From positions 1-59,363 of the forward strand of contig JAJZRJ010000014.1 of assembly GCA_021802775.1 (NCBI GenBank): DNA of 59,363 nucleotides. Direction: 5' to 3'. The position numbers and the translations under genes were made by a program. The notes below the pieces were generated by a model. It was given only the letters and a program-made list of their open reading frames with translations. It did not search any database and had not been told where the DNA came from. Shown here piece after piece: positions 27,420-37,236 of this stretch; the first letter of the stretch is position 1; the number at the start of each line of letters is the position of its first letter. Source of the DNA: Deltaproteobacteria bacterium. Its GTDB lineage: Bacteria > Desulfobacterota > Desulfobulbia > Desulfobulbales > Desulfurivibrionaceae.

Positions 27420-28871
27420 CTACAGCCGCTCGAACCGGGCGCGCTCGTCGCGGCTCATCTTGCGGATGAAGATCTGGCGGGTGTCGCGGTCGTAATAGGC
27501 CACGCACTGCTCCTCCTCGGAGGTTGTCACGCGGGTGACGCTGCCGATGTTGACGACCACGCCCGGATAGAGCTTGCCGTACACATAGACGTTCTCGTTC
27601 ACCATCTGCTCCAGATCCTCTTCCATGGCCTTGGTCTGTTCAGTGAGCAGGTTGACCCGTTCCATGGCCTTGGGCATGGCCGCCGTGTACTTCTGGAGCA
27701 GCACCGCTTTGTCCGCCGGGAATCCAGACCCTAAGTCCTTCCGCATCTTTTCCAGGGTGCTGATGTTCTTGATGATCTCGTTCAGGCGATCCGACCAGAG
27801 CTGAAGTTCGCTGTCGAGCTCCTGTTTTTTCGTTTGGAGCGACGGGATGACACCGACGCTGACGGTGGTGGTGATCTCGTTCTCGGCCCCCAGTTCCTTG
27901 GCGAACATGGAACCGCCGACAATGTAATTGCCGCCGATCACCACACCCTTCTCCTTGCCCTTGACCACCAGGTCCTTGCCGACCAGGGCCTTGCACTGCA
28001 CGATATAGTCGTTGACGACGAGGTCACTGGCGGTCTCGACCTGGGCGCCGTTCTCCATGAAATCCACCGTGACCGTGCCTTTGGCGCGCAACACCGTCTG
28101 TTCGCCCACCGCGCTGCCAACCACGGTGAGGTTGCCGCCAGCCATGACAAAGGCGTTGGTAACGCCCTTCTGAATGATGATATTGCCGCGGCACTTCGCC
28201 GAAAAGCCGGGCAGCACCTCGCCCTGGATGATGAGGCTGGTACCGCCGAAAGCGATATTGCCGACCGAGATGTCGAGGTCGCCCTTGATCACATGTTCCT
28301 CGCAGACCGAAGGCTTGCCGTCGGCCATGAGGAACTTGCCGTCGAACTTGGAAAATATCTTGGTTTCGTCCTCGGAGAGATAGACCCCGGTGCCGCATTT
28401 GAGCTTGCGGTCCTTGCCGGTCTTGGCCGGGATGCCGGTACCGAAGACATCCTTGCCCGCCTTGCCGAGGGTGGGCGGCATCTTTTCCAGCAGCAGCCTG
28501 TCCTTGGCCACGTTGACGATGGTGCCGAGTTCGCGGAAATCGACCTGATCCTTGCTTCCTTCCTTCATCTTGGGGGAACAGGCCATGAAGGGCTTGACAT
28601 GAAGCCTGACCTTGGCATCCTGGCCCGGAACCGGCGCCTCGCCCCTGGCCAGGAGATAGGAGCCGTCCGGCAGTTGCTCCGGCTGGGCGAGCACCCCGTA
28701 AACAATGCCGTGTTCCTTGAGTTCGTGCGCGAGGAGTTGCAGGTTGAGCGCGGCACCGGCCCTGGCGTCCTTGGCCACGGCCACGGCCTGCAAATGATCC
28801 TTGGAAACCTTCAGAATAAAGGTCTCATCCTGGATCTCAACCCCGCCCTTGATGAGTTTCTCGCTTACCAT
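27420..28871 (-). CDS. FapA/DUF342 polymer-forming domain protein
   Basis: This 483-aa protein has a DUF342 layout. An N-terminal domain (about 1-140) is followed by repeated beta-helix-like turns rich in G-x-I/V (about 170-330, for example GNIAFGGTSLIIQGEVLPG and GGNYIVGGSM) and a coiled-coil region (about 345-420, KKQELDSELQLW onward). A small beta C-terminal part completes it. Such proteins occur near motility or signalling genes and their biochemical role is unsettled. The start is ATG 28871 with GAGGG four bases upstream; the longer frame from 28925 has no such site. It is downstream of the potassium channel on the same strand. Confidence 0.8.
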   Translation of the reverse strand: MVSEKLIKGGVEIQDETFILKVSKDHLQAVAVAKDARAGAALNLQLLAHELKEHGIVYGVLAQPEQLPDGSYLLARGEAPVPGQDAKVRLHVKPFMACSPKMKEGSKDQVDFRELGTIVNVAKDRLLLEKMPPTLGKAGKDVFGTGIPAKTGKDRKLKCGTGVYLSEDETKIFSKFDGKFLMADGKPSVCEEHVIKGDLDISVGNIAFGGTSLIIQGEVLPGFSAKCRGNIIIQKGVTNAFVMAGGNLTVVGSAVGEQTVLRAKGTVTVDFMENGAQVETASDLVVNDYIVQCKALVGKDLVVKGKEKGVVIGGNYIVGGSMFAKELGAENEITTTVSVGVIPSLQTKKQELDSELQLWSDRLNEIIKNISTLEKMRKDLGSGFPADKAVLLQKYTAAMPKAMERVNLLTEQTKAMEEDLEQMVNENVYVYGKLYPGVVVNIGSVTRVTTSEEEQCVAYYDRDTRQIFIRKMSRDERARFERL

Positions 28872-28964
28872 CTTCCCTCGGTACGGATTGCGGCGCCCAA
28901 CCCGAGCCCGCATCCTTCCTGCCATCCGTATCGGCAGCCACCGCCAAAACTCAAACCCTTCGGC

Positions 28965-29951
28965 TTACAGCTCCCGCTCCAGGTCCTTGATGCTCTTGTG
29001 CTCGCCGAGCACCACCAGGATATCGCCGGGCAGAATCTCGGTGCCGGGCATGGGATTGAAGAGCATCTCCCCGTGCTCCCGTTTGATGGCGACCACGATG
29101 AGATCGTGCTTCTTGCGGATATTCGAAGCCATCAGGGTCTGATTGGCAAAGGTGGAGTCCGCGGAGACCCGCAACTCTTCAAGCCGCAGCCCCAGCTCAC
29201 CGCCGTGCACGGTGAGATCGAGGAAATCCACCACCGTCGGCCGCATGATCATCTGCGCCATGCGCACCGCGCCGATGTAATAGGGCGAGATCACCTTGTC
29301 GGCCCCAGCCCGCAGCAGCTTGGTCTCAGTGCCCTCGGCGCCGCTGGAGCGGGCCATGATATAGAGGTTGGGATTGAGCCCGCGGGCGGAGAGCACGATG
29401 TAGACATTGTCGGCATCGGAGGAGACCACGGCGATCAACCCCTTGGCCTGCTTGATCCCGGCCCTGAGCAGGGTCTCGTCGCTGGAGGCGTTGCCCTCCA
29501 GGGCCAGGAAACCGAGTTCGTTGATCGCCTGGACCTCCTGGGCATCGTGCTCGACGATCACGAAGGGGAGGTGGTTTTCCCGGAGCGCCTTGCAGATCAC
29601 CTTGCCGATCCGGCCAAACCCGCAGACGATATAGTGGTGTTTGAGTCCGGCCACCTTTTTTTCCATGTTGTTCCTCCCCAGGATGCGGCGCAAACCGCCT
29701 TCCACCACGGCGTTGGTGATCTCGCCGAACAGGTACAGCACAAACCCCACCCCGACCAGAATGAGGCTCATGGTGAAGAGCCGGCCGGCCCGGCTCAACG
29801 GCACCACCTCCCCGTAGCCGACGGTGGTGATGGTGATCACCGACATATAGAGACTGTCGAAGAAAGAACTGCCCTCGATGGTCATATACCCGGTGGTGCC
29901 GGTCAGCAGGAGAAGCAGCAGGAGCACGCCGCTCGCGACAATTCGTTTCAT
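28965..29951 (-). CDS. Two-TM potassium channel with RCK domain
   Basis: This 328-aa membrane protein has TM1 (residues 2-22), a pore helix, the selectivity filter TTVGYGE and TM2 (about 60-85). A cytoplasmic RCK module follows: TrkA-N Rossmann fold (YIVCGFGRIGKVIC, then VIVEHDAQEV) and TrkA-C (about 245-328). This is the MthK/Kch-like architecture, a ligand-gated K+ channel of the inner membrane. The start is ATG 29951, preceded by GGGAAGG; the frame extends further upstream but without a membrane-protein-like N-terminus. Confidence 0.9.
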   Translation of the reverse strand: MKRIVASGVLLLLLLLTGTTGYMTIEGSSFFDSLYMSVITITTVGYGEVVPLSRAGRLFTMSLILVGVGFVLYLFGEITNAVVEGGLRRILGRNNMEKKVAGLKHHYIVCGFGRIGKVICKALRENHLPFVIVEHDAQEVQAINELGFLALEGNASSDETLLRAGIKQAKGLIAVVSSDADNVYIVLSARGLNPNLYIMARSSGAEGTETKLLRAGADKVISPYYIGAVRMAQMIMRPTVVDFLDLTVHGGELGLRLEELRVSADSTFANQTLMASNIRKKHDLIVVAIKREHGEMLFNPMPGTEILPGDILVVLGEHKSIKDLEREL

Positions 29952-30181
29952 ACCTTCCCGGGAAAGCCGGTTCGCGTTGCCCAACCAAAGGCGCCCGCCG
30001 CCCCGCGGCCCTGGCGCATCCTGCCCTATTCTAAGCATATTCCTGAATGCTTTTCCAGTGTTATTGATGAGATGCCGCGGCAAAAACCACCCATCTTCAA
30101 GTTTTTTTCCGCGGTTGCCGATGATAAAGGTAACTGGTCGTCCGATCCAGGGCGACGATCACCGCCAGGGAGGGCACAACG
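29952..30181. other. Intergenic region upstream of the potassium channel gene
   Basis: These 230 bp separate the leftward channel gene from the rightward small ORF and adk. A proline/arginine-rich minus-strand frame runs across but lacks a start with a ribosome binding site. No promoter could be placed with confidence. Confidence 0.4.
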
Positions 30182-30298
30182 ATGACGCCACGGGAAGCCA
30201 TACGGGTTTTGATGCAGAGCCCCTTCTATTTCCGGCTGCTGCTGATCGAGCGCCAGGCCCTGATCCGGGATTTCTGCTCCCGCCACGCCGCCGGCTAA
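30182..30298 (+). CDS. Possible 38-aa protein, unknown
   Basis: A short frame from ATG 30182, preceded by GGGAGG nine bases upstream, encodes TPREAIRVLMQSPFYFRLLL and then IERQALIRDFC. The pattern (amphipathic helix, SPFYFRL, ERQxLIRDF) looks like a compact helical protein and not like random GC-rich sequence. There is no recognised family. It lies 220 bp upstream of adk on the same strand. Confidence 0.35.
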   Translation: MTPREAIRVLMQSPFYFRLLLIERQALIRDFCSRHAAG

Positions 30299-30517
30299 CG
30301 GAGAGCGCGCCGCGACGCAACTCCTTGCCCAGCCGTTTCAAAGCCCGCCACGCCACGCGAATCCCCCTGCTCTTTTTGTTTGGCATCACTCCGCAATTGG
30401 TTTATAGTCCTTTCGTTTCGTGCGCGGCGCCGTGCCGTTACCCGGCCCGCACCGCGGCTTTGCGCGTATCCTGTTCCGAATTCGAGGAATGCAACCCATA
30501 GACAAAAGGAGTAGCGT

Positions 30518-31198
30518 ATGAACATCTTGGTTTTTGGTCCGAACGGCAGCGGCAAGGGCACCCAAGGCGCCATTGTCCAGAAGAAGTACACCATGCCCCA
30601 CATCGAATCGGGCGCCATCTTCCGCAAAAATATCGGCGGCGGCACCGAACTGGGCAAGCAGGCGAAGGAATACATCGACCGCGGCGACCTGGTGCCGGAC
30701 AACATCACCATCCCGATGATCCTCGACCGCTTGAAAGAAGCGGATTGCAAGAGCGGCTGGATCCTGGACGGCTTCCCGCGCAACAAGGTGCAGGCCGAGA
30801 CCCTGGCCAAGGCCCTCTCGGACGCCGGCATCGCCCTGGATTACGTGGTCGAGATCGTGCTGCCGCGCGACGTGGCCAAGCTGCGCATCACCGGCCGCCG
30901 CCTCTGCGTCAACGACAACAACCACCCGAACCACATTGCCTTCGACGCCATCAAGCCGGTGGAAAAAGACGGCAAGCTGGTCTGCCGGGTGTGCGGCGGC
31001 GAGCTCAAGACCCGCGCCGACGACCAGGACGACGTCGCCATCGACAAGCGCCACGACATCTACTACGACGACAAGACCGGCACCATGGCCGCGGTCAATT
31101 TCTTCAAGGGACTGGGCGGCAACACCAAGGTTATCTCCGTGGACGGCCGGCCCTCCATCGGCGAGGTTTCCGAGGCGATCATGCAGCAGCTCGCCTAA
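30518..31198 (+). CDS. adk: Adenylate kinase
   Basis: This 226-aa enzyme interconverts ATP + AMP and 2 ADP. The P-loop GPNGSGKGT is at residues 7-15. The AMP-binding segment ESGAIFRKN and the DGFPRNKVQAE motif follow. The lid region (RRLCVNDNNHPNH ... CRVCGGELKTRADD) contains cysteines and histidine that could form a zinc-binding lid, as in many long-type kinases. The ribosome binding site is AAAGGAGTAGCG before ATG 30518. The gene is monocistronic with a strong terminator. Confidence 0.93.
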   Translation: MNILVFGPNGSGKGTQGAIVQKKYTMPHIESGAIFRKNIGGGTELGKQAKEYIDRGDLVPDNITIPMILDRLKEADCKSGWILDGFPRNKVQAETLAKALSDAGIALDYVVEIVLPRDVAKLRITGRRLCVNDNNHPNHIAFDAIKPVEKDGKLVCRVCGGELKTRADDQDDVAIDKRHDIYYDDKTGTMAAVNFFKGLGGNTKVISVDGRPSIGEVSEAIMQQLA

Positions 31199-31221
31199 CG
31201 GTTCCGCCTCTTTTGCCACAC

Positions 31222-31257
31222 AAAAAGGCGAAAGGCCCACGGCCTTTCGCCTTTTTT
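31222..31257. terminator. Strong bidirectional terminator between adk and the DUF374 gene
   Basis: A 16-bp stem, AAAAAGGCGAAAGGCC / GGCCTTTCGCCTTTTT, with a CAC loop and flanking A and T runs. It serves the convergent adk (plus) and DUF374 (minus) genes. Confidence 0.9.
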
Positions 31258-31994
31258 CATGGACGTTGCCGGCCCGCTGCTCCGCCGCCGACGACAACGC
31301 AGCGGTCCGCGTCGTGCCCCGATCGGCCGACCTCGCGCCAGGCCTTTTCATAAAGCCGGTTCAACCGCGCTTCCAATTCCAGCCGGGACGATTCGATCAT
31401 CGCTGCGCCGGTCTCCGCCGGCACCGTCAGCGGTTCGCCATAGCAGAGCACCAGCCGGGCAAAGGGCTTGGGCAGCACCGTGCGGTCCCAGCTGCGGAAG
31501 GCCCAGTAGCGGTCCGCCGCCACTGCCACCGGCAGAATCGGGGCGCCGATCTTGCCGGCCAGAAGCAAGGCACCAGCCTGCATCACCCGCGGCGGCCCCT
31601 GGGAGCCGTCGGCCACGATGGCGGCATTGTATCCCTGCCGCATCAGATCGATCAATCCCTTCAGGGCCCGCACCCCGCTGCGGTTGCGGGAACCGCGCAC
31701 CGTGACCCCTCCCTGCCGTTCCAAGAGGCGCGCCACATATTCGGCATCGTCGCTGGCGCTTACCATGGCGGCCCAGCGCTTGCCCCGATTGCGGCTCAGC
31801 TCGATAACGGCAAAGACACTGTAATGCCAGAAGGCGGCGACGAAGGGGGTGGATCGGGAATAGCACCAGCGGCGGTGTTCCTCGCCGATCACCCTGACCC
31901 GGCAGGTGGCAAAGAGCAACCGGACCAGCATGGTATACACCAGCGGCACCAGCCAGAGGGCGAGACGCTGCCCGAATCCCGGTTTCACAGCCAT
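31257..31994 (-). CDS. DUF374 lysophospholipid/lipid A acyltransferase-like protein
   Basis: This 245-aa protein has an N-terminal membrane anchor (about residues 10-30) and a DUF374 acyltransferase core: [37 protein letters not shown] and ADGSQGPPR (the glycine/proline acceptor-site segment). DUF374 proteins are related to LpxL/PlsC acyltransferases and are thought to act on lipid A or phospholipid. The start overlaps the end of uvrB by 10 bp. It is the last gene of the ptsHI-thiL-uvrB cluster. Confidence 0.85.
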   Translation of the reverse strand: MAVKPGFGQRLALWLVPLVYTMLVRLLFATCRVRVIGEEHRRWCYSRSTPFVAAFWHYSVFAVIELSRNRGKRWAAMVSASDDAEYVARLLERQGGVTVRGSRNRSGVRALKGLIDLMRQGYNAAIVADGSQGPPRVMQAGALLLAGKIGAPILPVAVAADRYWAFRSWDRTVLPKPFARLVLCYGEPLTVPAETGAAMIESSRLELEARLNRLYEKAWREVGRSGHDADRCVVVGGGAAGRQRP

Positions 31995-33976
31995 TGCAGT
32001 TCCTTTTCCTTCAAGGCCTTGATCCGGTCGCGCAATGCCGCCGCCTCCTCGAAGGCCAGTTCCCTGGCCGCCTCCTGCATGGCCGCCGTCAATTGCTTGA
32101 TCTCCCGCCGCAACTCATGGAGCGAGAGAAATTCTGTTTCCTCTTCCGCCGTCTCCACCGCCACGGTGACATAATCCTGCTCGTAGACCGTCTCCATCAG
32201 TTCCTTGATGGTGGAGCGCACGGTCTCCGGGGTGATGCCGTGTTCCTCGTTGTAGGCGGCCTGGATGGCGCGCCGGCGCTCGGTCTCCTCGATGGTCTGG
32301 CGCATGGAGCCGGTCATGGTATCGGCATAGAGGATCACCATGCCGCCGGCATTGCGCGCCGCCCGGCCGCAAGTCTGGATCAGCGAACGCTCGCTGCGCA
32401 GGAACCCCTCCTTGTCGGCATCGAGCACCGCCACCAGCGAGACTTCGGGGATATCGAGTCCCTCGCGCAACAGGTTGATGCCAACCAGCACCTGGAACTC
32501 GCCCTTCCGCAAATCGCGGATCAGGGCCATGCGCTCCAGGGTCTTGATATCGGAATGGAGATAGCGCACCTTGGCCCCGAGGTTGGCGTAGTAGTCGCAG
32601 AGGTCCTCGGCCATCCGCTTGGTCAGGGTGGTGACCAGCACGGCCTCGCCCTTGGCCTCGCGCAGCCGGATCTCGTGGAGCAGGTCATCGACCTGATCGC
32701 CGGCCGGCCGCACCTCGATCTTCGGGTCCATGAGGCCGGTGGGCCGGATGAGCTGCTCGACGATGCGCCCTTCGGCCAGTTCCAACTCATAGCCGCCGGG
32801 CGTGGCCGAGACATATACCGCCTGCCTGATCCGGGCACTGAACTCGTCGAACATCAGCGGCCGGTTGTCGAGGGCCGAGGGCAGACGGAAGCCGAAGTTG
32901 ACCAGGGTCTCCTTGCGGGCCCGGTCGCCCCGGTACATGCCGCGCACCTGAGGGATCGCCACATGGCTCTCGTCGGCAAAGAGCACGTAATCCTCGGGAA
33001 AGTAGTCGAGCAGGGTGGGCGGCGCCTCGCCGGGTGGGCGGCCGGTGAGGTGGCGGCTGTAGTTCTCGATGCCGTGGCAGTAACCAAGTTCCTGGAGCAT
33101 CTCCAGATCGAACTCGGTGCGCTGTTCCAGGCGCTGGGCCTCCAGCAGCCGGTTGCCCGCGCGCAGTTCGGTCAGCCGGTCGGCAAGCTCCGCCTTGATC
33201 GCGGCGCAGGCCTGTTGCAGCCGCTCCTTGGAGGTGACGAAATGGCTGCCCGGAAAAACGGTGAGTTCCTGCCACTCCTCCAATGCCTTGCCGCGCAATG
33301 GGTCGATGATCCTGATCGCCTCGATGGTGTCGCCAAAGAGTTCGACCCGCACCGCCCGCTCCTCCTCGTGGGCCGGGAAGATCTCCAGCACGTCGCCGCG
33401 CACCCGGAAGGTGCCGCGGTGGAAGGAGATGTCGTTGCGTTCGTAAAGCATATAGACCAGCCGGCGGGTCAGTTCGGGCAGGGGGTACTCCGCGCCCACC
33501 TTGAGGAAGAGATGCATGTTCTTGTACTCATCCGGCGAGCCCAGGCCATAGATGCAGGAGACCGAGGCGACGATGATCACGTCCCGCCGGATCAGCAGCG
33601 AGCGGGTGGCGGAGTGGCGCATCTTGTCGATGGCGTCGTTGATGGCCGAATCCTTCTCGATGTAGGTGTCGGACTGCGGGATGTACGCCTCGGGCTGGTA
33701 GTAGTCGTAGTAGCTGACGAAGTATTCCACCGCGTTGTGGGGAAAGAGTTCCTTGAACTCGGCAAAGAGCTGGGCCGCCAGGGTCTTGTTGGGCGCCAGC
33801 ACCAGGGCGGGCCGCTGCACCGCATTGATGACCTGGGCCACGGTGAAGGTCTTGCCCGAGCCGGTGACGCCGAGCAGCACCTGATGGCGGGCGCCCTCGC
33901 GCAGGCCGCGGCTCAGCAGTTCGATGGCCCGGGGCTGATCCCCCCTGGGGGTGAATGGCGAAACAAGCTGGAACAT
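31985..33976 (-). CDS. uvrB: Excinuclease ABC subunit B
   Basis: This 663-aa helicase-like subunit of UvrABC nucleotide excision repair has the Walker A motif [12 protein letters not shown] at about residues 36-47. The damage-binding beta-hairpin segment [21 protein letters not shown] and the helicase motifs DESHV and QTCGRAARN follow. The C-terminal UVR domain ([29 protein letters not shown]) binds UvrC. The length is normal for the family. The start is 6 bp after the thiL stop. Confidence 0.96.
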   Translation of the reverse strand: MFQLVSPFTPRGDQPRAIELLSRGLREGARHQVLLGVTGSGKTFTVAQVINAVQRPALVLAPNKTLAAQLFAEFKELFPHNAVEYFVSYYDYYQPEAYIPQSDTYIEKDSAINDAIDKMRHSATRSLLIRRDVIIVASVSCIYGLGSPDEYKNMHLFLKVGAEYPLPELTRRLVYMLYERNDISFHRGTFRVRGDVLEIFPAHEEERAVRVELFGDTIEAIRIIDPLRGKALEEWQELTVFPGSHFVTSKERLQQACAAIKAELADRLTELRAGNRLLEAQRLEQRTEFDLEMLQELGYCHGIENYSRHLTGRPPGEAPPTLLDYFPEDYVLFADESHVAIPQVRGMYRGDRARKETLVNFGFRLPSALDNRPLMFDEFSARIRQAVYVSATPGGYELELAEGRIVEQLIRPTGLMDPKIEVRPAGDQVDDLLHEIRLREAKGEAVLVTTLTKRMAEDLCDYYANLGAKVRYLHSDIKTLERMALIRDLRKGEFQVLVGINLLREGLDIPEVSLVAVLDADKEGFLRSERSLIQTCGRAARNAGGMVILYADTMTGSMRQTIEETERRRAIQAAYNEEHGITPETVRSTIKELMETVYEQDYVTVAVETAEEETEFLSLHELRREIKQLTAAMQEAARELAFEEAAALRDRIKALKEKELQWL

Positions 33977-33982
33977 GCCACC

Positions 33983-34984
33983 TCAACGGAAATGATCGTA
34001 ACCCTGATAGCTGATGTCGCGGCGAACGGCACCCTCAAGCAGCGTCACCCCCCGGCCCGCGACCATCCGGCCCACCGGCGAAAGCGTTGCGCCGAGAGCC
34101 TGGTGCGCCAGTTCCCGCAGGGCGTTGGCGTCGCCGGCCGCGCAGGTGAGCAACAACTGATAATCCTCGCCGCCGGTGAGAGCCCAGTCAAGCGGCCCTG
34201 CGCCGCACGCCGCCGCGGCCTGCCGCAGTTCGGCGGTAAGCGGCAGGGCCGCGCCCTCCACCTCGGCCCCGACCCCGTTTTCCGCGCAGAGATGGGCAAG
34301 GTCGGTGGCGAGACCGTCGGAGAGATCCATCATCGCATGGACCAGGCCGCTTTCGGCGAGCAACCGGCCAAGGGCCACCTGGGCCTGGGGGTCGCAGTGG
34401 GCCGCGATGAGCGGCTGCCAGGCCGCCTGCTCCTGCTGCCGTCCCTGCTGGCAGAGAGTGAGCCCGGCAGCCGCCTGACCCAGCGGGCCGGAAACCAAGA
34501 CCACATCGCCGGGTTTTGCCCCGGCGCGGTAACAGACCCGGTTCGCCACTGCCTCGCCGAGCACGGTGACGGAAAGCACCAGCCCGTCACCGCTGTGCAC
34601 CGTATCGCCGCCGATGAGCAGCGCCCCATACTCCCGCACCGATTCCAGGAAGCCGGCAAGGAAAGCATCGAGCCAGGTTGGTTCCACCGCTGCCGGGGCA
34701 GCGAGCGACAGCAGCACGAAACGCGGGGTGCCGCCCATGGCCGCGATGTCGCTCATATTGACCGCCACCGCCTTGCGCCCGAGCAGGTGCGGCGGGTGCC
34801 AGCGGCAATCGAAATGGACCCCCTCCACCAGGGTGTCGGTGGTGACCAGCGAAACCAGGTCGCCGCCGGCCTGGCGGAAGACCGCGCAGTCGTCGCCGAT
34901 GCCCCGCACCAGATCAGCGGCCTGGCCGGCCGCCTCGGCCTGGATGCGGGCGATCAGCCCCCGCTCAGTCAGATGCGGGGCCAT
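33983..34984 (-). CDS. thiL: Thiamine-monophosphate kinase
   Basis: This 333-aa enzyme phosphorylates thiamine phosphate to the active cofactor TPP. It opens with ERGLIARI and GIGDDCAV (Mg-ATP binding). TTDTLVEGVHFD, the AVNMSDIAAMGG motif, DLSDGLATDL and TGGEDYQLLLT are all ThiL signatures. The start is ATG 34984, 2 bp after the ptsI stop; a longer frame to 35122 overlaps ptsI and does not resemble ThiL. Confidence 0.93.
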   Translation of the reverse strand: MAPHLTERGLIARIQAEAAGQAADLVRGIGDDCAVFRQAGGDLVSLVTTDTLVEGVHFDCRWHPPHLLGRKAVAVNMSDIAAMGGTPRFVLLSLAAPAAVEPTWLDAFLAGFLESVREYGALLIGGDTVHSGDGLVLSVTVLGEAVANRVCYRAGAKPGDVVLVSGPLGQAAAGLTLCQQGRQQEQAAWQPLIAAHCDPQAQVALGRLLAESGLVHAMMDLSDGLATDLAHLCAENGVGAEVEGAALPLTAELRQAAAACGAGPLDWALTGGEDYQLLLTCAAGDANALRELAHQALGATLSPVGRMVAGRGVTLLEGAVRRDISYQGYDHFR

Positions 34985-34986
34985 GG

Positions 34987-36840
34987 TCAACACCGCCCGC
35001 CATCGGCTGCCGGCGGGGAGACGCCGTTCATGACCACCGAACAGCAGGAACCCTTGAGTTGCCGGAGTCCGCGCTGGCCAAACTCCTCGGGGTAGCGCGC
35101 CGGCAGACAGCGATTGAGGCAATCATGCACCTCTTGGGTAGAGGAGCAGGCCAGCACCTCGGCGGCCAGCCGTTCGCTCTCCTCGGCAGTGCTCTGGCGG
35201 ATCATCCGCTTCACATAGGGAATGGCATAGGGGTGCATGCTCAATTCATCAAGGCCCAGACCCAGCAGCACCGGCAGCACCGCCAGGTCGCCGGCCATCT
35301 CGCCGCACATCGCCACCGGAATCCCGGCCGCGTGGCCCGCTTCCACCACTTGGCGGATCATGCGCAGCACCGCGGGGTGCAATGGCTCGTACATGTGGGC
35401 CACCTGTTCGTTGCCACGGTCGATGGCCAGGGCGTATTGGATGAGATCGTTGGTGCCGATGCTGAAAAAATCAACCTCCCGGGCCAGCACATCGGCCACC
35501 GAGACCGCGCTTGGCACCTCGATCATGATGCCGACCGGCACCTGCTCCGCAAAGGGCACCCCCTCGCGCCGCAGATCCGCCTGCACCGAGTCGATCAGCG
35601 CCTTGATCCGCCGCACCTCGCAGAGTGAGGTGATCATCGGGAACATGATGCGCAGCCGGCCGTAGACCCCGGCCCGGAACAGGGCGCGTAACTGGGCGAT
35701 GAAGATCGCGGGCTCGCGCAGGGAGAAGCGGATGGCGCGGAGCCCCAACGCCGGATTCATCTCGCTGGCCCAGCGGAGGCTGGCCGGGAATTTATCGCCG
35801 CCGGCGTCCAAGGTACGGATGGTCACCGGGAAAGGCGACAGGCGGACCAACAGCTCGCGGTAGAGGTCGAAGAGTTCCTCCTCGTCCGGCACCGTCGCGC
35901 GATCCAGGTAACAATACTCGCTGCGGCAGAGCCCGATGCCGCCGGCACCGTACTCCACCGCCAGCGCCGCCTCCTCGGCCTTGCCGATGTTCGCTTCGAC
36001 CCGCACCGCCAGGCCGTCGATGGTCTCGGCCGCCAGGTGGGTGTATGCGGCCACCTCCTCGCTGTAGCGCTGATACTGCTGCTGGTATTCGCGGTAATAA
36101 TCAAGCTGGTCCTGGGTGGGGTGCAGATGGAGGAGGCCGGTGCCGCCATCGACCACGATGAGGTCGCCGGTGGCGGCGACCTGGGTGATCTCCGCCGCTC
36201 CCACCACCGAAGTAATCCCGAGGGAGCGGGCAACGATAGCGGAATGGGAGGTGGCACCGCCCTGCTCGGTGACAAAGCCGAGCACCTGGCCGGTCTGCAT
36301 CCGCAGGATCTCCTCGGGCGCGAAATCCCGCGCCACCAGGACCACCTTTTCCCCCGTTCCGGCGCCCTCTACTTCCCCTTGATCGTCGAGCTGGCGAAAG
36401 ATGCGCTCCACCACCTGCTCCACGTCATGGACCCTGGCCCGCAGGTACGAATCGTCAATGGCGGCGAAGGCGACGCGCGTCTCGTTGAGCGCCTTTTCCA
36501 GCGCCCATTCGGCGTCGATCCCCTGCTGCTCGATGGCGGCCAGGGTACGGTCGAAGATCATCCGATCCCGCAGCATGAGGAGATGGGAGTCGATGATGGC
36601 GGTGTAGCCGGCGAGCTGTTCGGCAAATTGCTGGCGGGCCGTGCGGAGCTGGGCCTCGGCCCGGTCCACCGCCGCCCGAAAACGCGCCGCCTCGGCACCG
36701 ATCCGGATCAGATCAAGGTGCGCATGCACGTGACGCTGGCCCTTACGGCGGCCCAGCAACCGAAGCCGGCCAATGATGATGCCCGGCGAGGCGCCGATAC
36801 CGTAAATGGTCCGCGGGATACGATCGATGGCGGATTTCAT
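34987..36840 (-). CDS. ptsI: PTS enzyme I (phosphoenolpyruvate-protein phosphotransferase)
   Basis: This 617-aa cytoplasmic enzyme takes phosphate from PEP and passes it to HPr. It opens with IYGIGASPGIIIGRL. The phospho-acceptor H199 lies in GGATSHSAIVARS. The PEP-binding barrel carries NIGKAEEAALA, LDAGGDKF, MFPMIT, and FFSIGTNDLIQYALAIDRGN. C-terminal MCGEMAGD is followed by a tail about 40 residues longer than E. coli enzyme I. The ATG overlaps the ptsH TGA (ATGA). No sugar permease lies nearby, so it may be a regulatory PTS. Confidence 0.94.
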   Translation of the reverse strand: MKSAIDRIPRTIYGIGASPGIIIGRLRLLGRRKGQRHVHAHLDLIRIGAEAARFRAAVDRAEAQLRTARQQFAEQLAGYTAIIDSHLLMLRDRMIFDRTLAAIEQQGIDAEWALEKALNETRVAFAAIDDSYLRARVHDVEQVVERIFRQLDDQGEVEGAGTGEKVVLVARDFAPEEILRMQTGQVLGFVTEQGGATSHSAIVARSLGITSVVGAAEITQVAATGDLIVVDGGTGLLHLHPTQDQLDYYREYQQQYQRYSEEVAAYTHLAAETIDGLAVRVEANIGKAEEAALAVEYGAGGIGLCRSEYCYLDRATVPDEEELFDLYRELLVRLSPFPVTIRTLDAGGDKFPASLRWASEMNPALGLRAIRFSLREPAIFIAQLRALFRAGVYGRLRIMFPMITSLCEVRRIKALIDSVQADLRREGVPFAEQVPVGIMIEVPSAVSVADVLAREVDFFSIGTNDLIQYALAIDRGNEQVAHMYEPLHPAVLRMIRQVVEAGHAAGIPVAMCGEMAGDLAVLPVLLGLGLDELSMHPYAIPYVKRMIRQSTAEESERLAAEVLACSSTQEVHDCLNRCLPARYPEEFGQRGLRQLKGSCCSVVMNGVSPPAADGGRC

Positions 36841-37115
36841 TCTTCGTCGAATTTGTTGGCCACCAGTTCTTCCAGGGCAGCCATGGCGGCACTGGCGTCC
36901 CGGCCCTCGATGCGGATGGTCACCGGCGTGCCCTGGCCACACGCCAGGGTCAACACATCAAGGATACTCTTGCAATCCACCGCCTCACCGTTGCGGATCA
37001 GCCGCACATCCGCCTCAAAGCGCCGGGCGGTCTCCACCAGCCGGGCCGAGGTGCGGCCATGCAGACCGTACCGGTTGCCGATGCGGAACTCCCTTTCCAC
37101 CACCTCGTCAGCCAT
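36837..37115 (-). CDS. ptsH: HPr-like phosphocarrier protein
   Basis: This 92-aa protein has the active histidine at H19 in NRYGLHGRTSARLVETA. The canonical motif is GLHARPAA, so the residues after the arginine are divergent. A serine equivalent to the regulatory Ser46 is present at about residue 50 (CKSILDVLTL). Together with ptsI it forms the general PTS phosphorelay. The gene is translationally coupled to ptsI. Confidence 0.92.
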   Translation of the reverse strand: MADEVVEREFRIGNRYGLHGRTSARLVETARRFEADVRLIRNGEAVDCKSILDVLTLACGQGTPVTIRIEGRDASAAMAALEELVANKFDEE

Positions 37116-37236
37116 GTCATCCCCGGCAGCCGACCCGAGCCAGCGGCAGCCGCCCCTTTCCCCTGTGAAGTTTCCTCTTCCCTGCCGCGGCCGTAAGTCG
37201 GTGGCAGGGAGGCGGAGGCCCGAGCAATTGGCCCGG

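Noticed and set aside
27834-30185. A 783-codon plus-strand frame opposite the FapA-like and potassium channel genes
   Set aside because: Antisense artefact. The composition (His/Asp/Gly-rich) mirrors codon bias of the real minus-strand genes.
31994-35095. A 1033-codon plus-strand frame opposite uvrB and thiL
   Set aside because: Antisense artefact; both opposite-strand genes are unambiguous.
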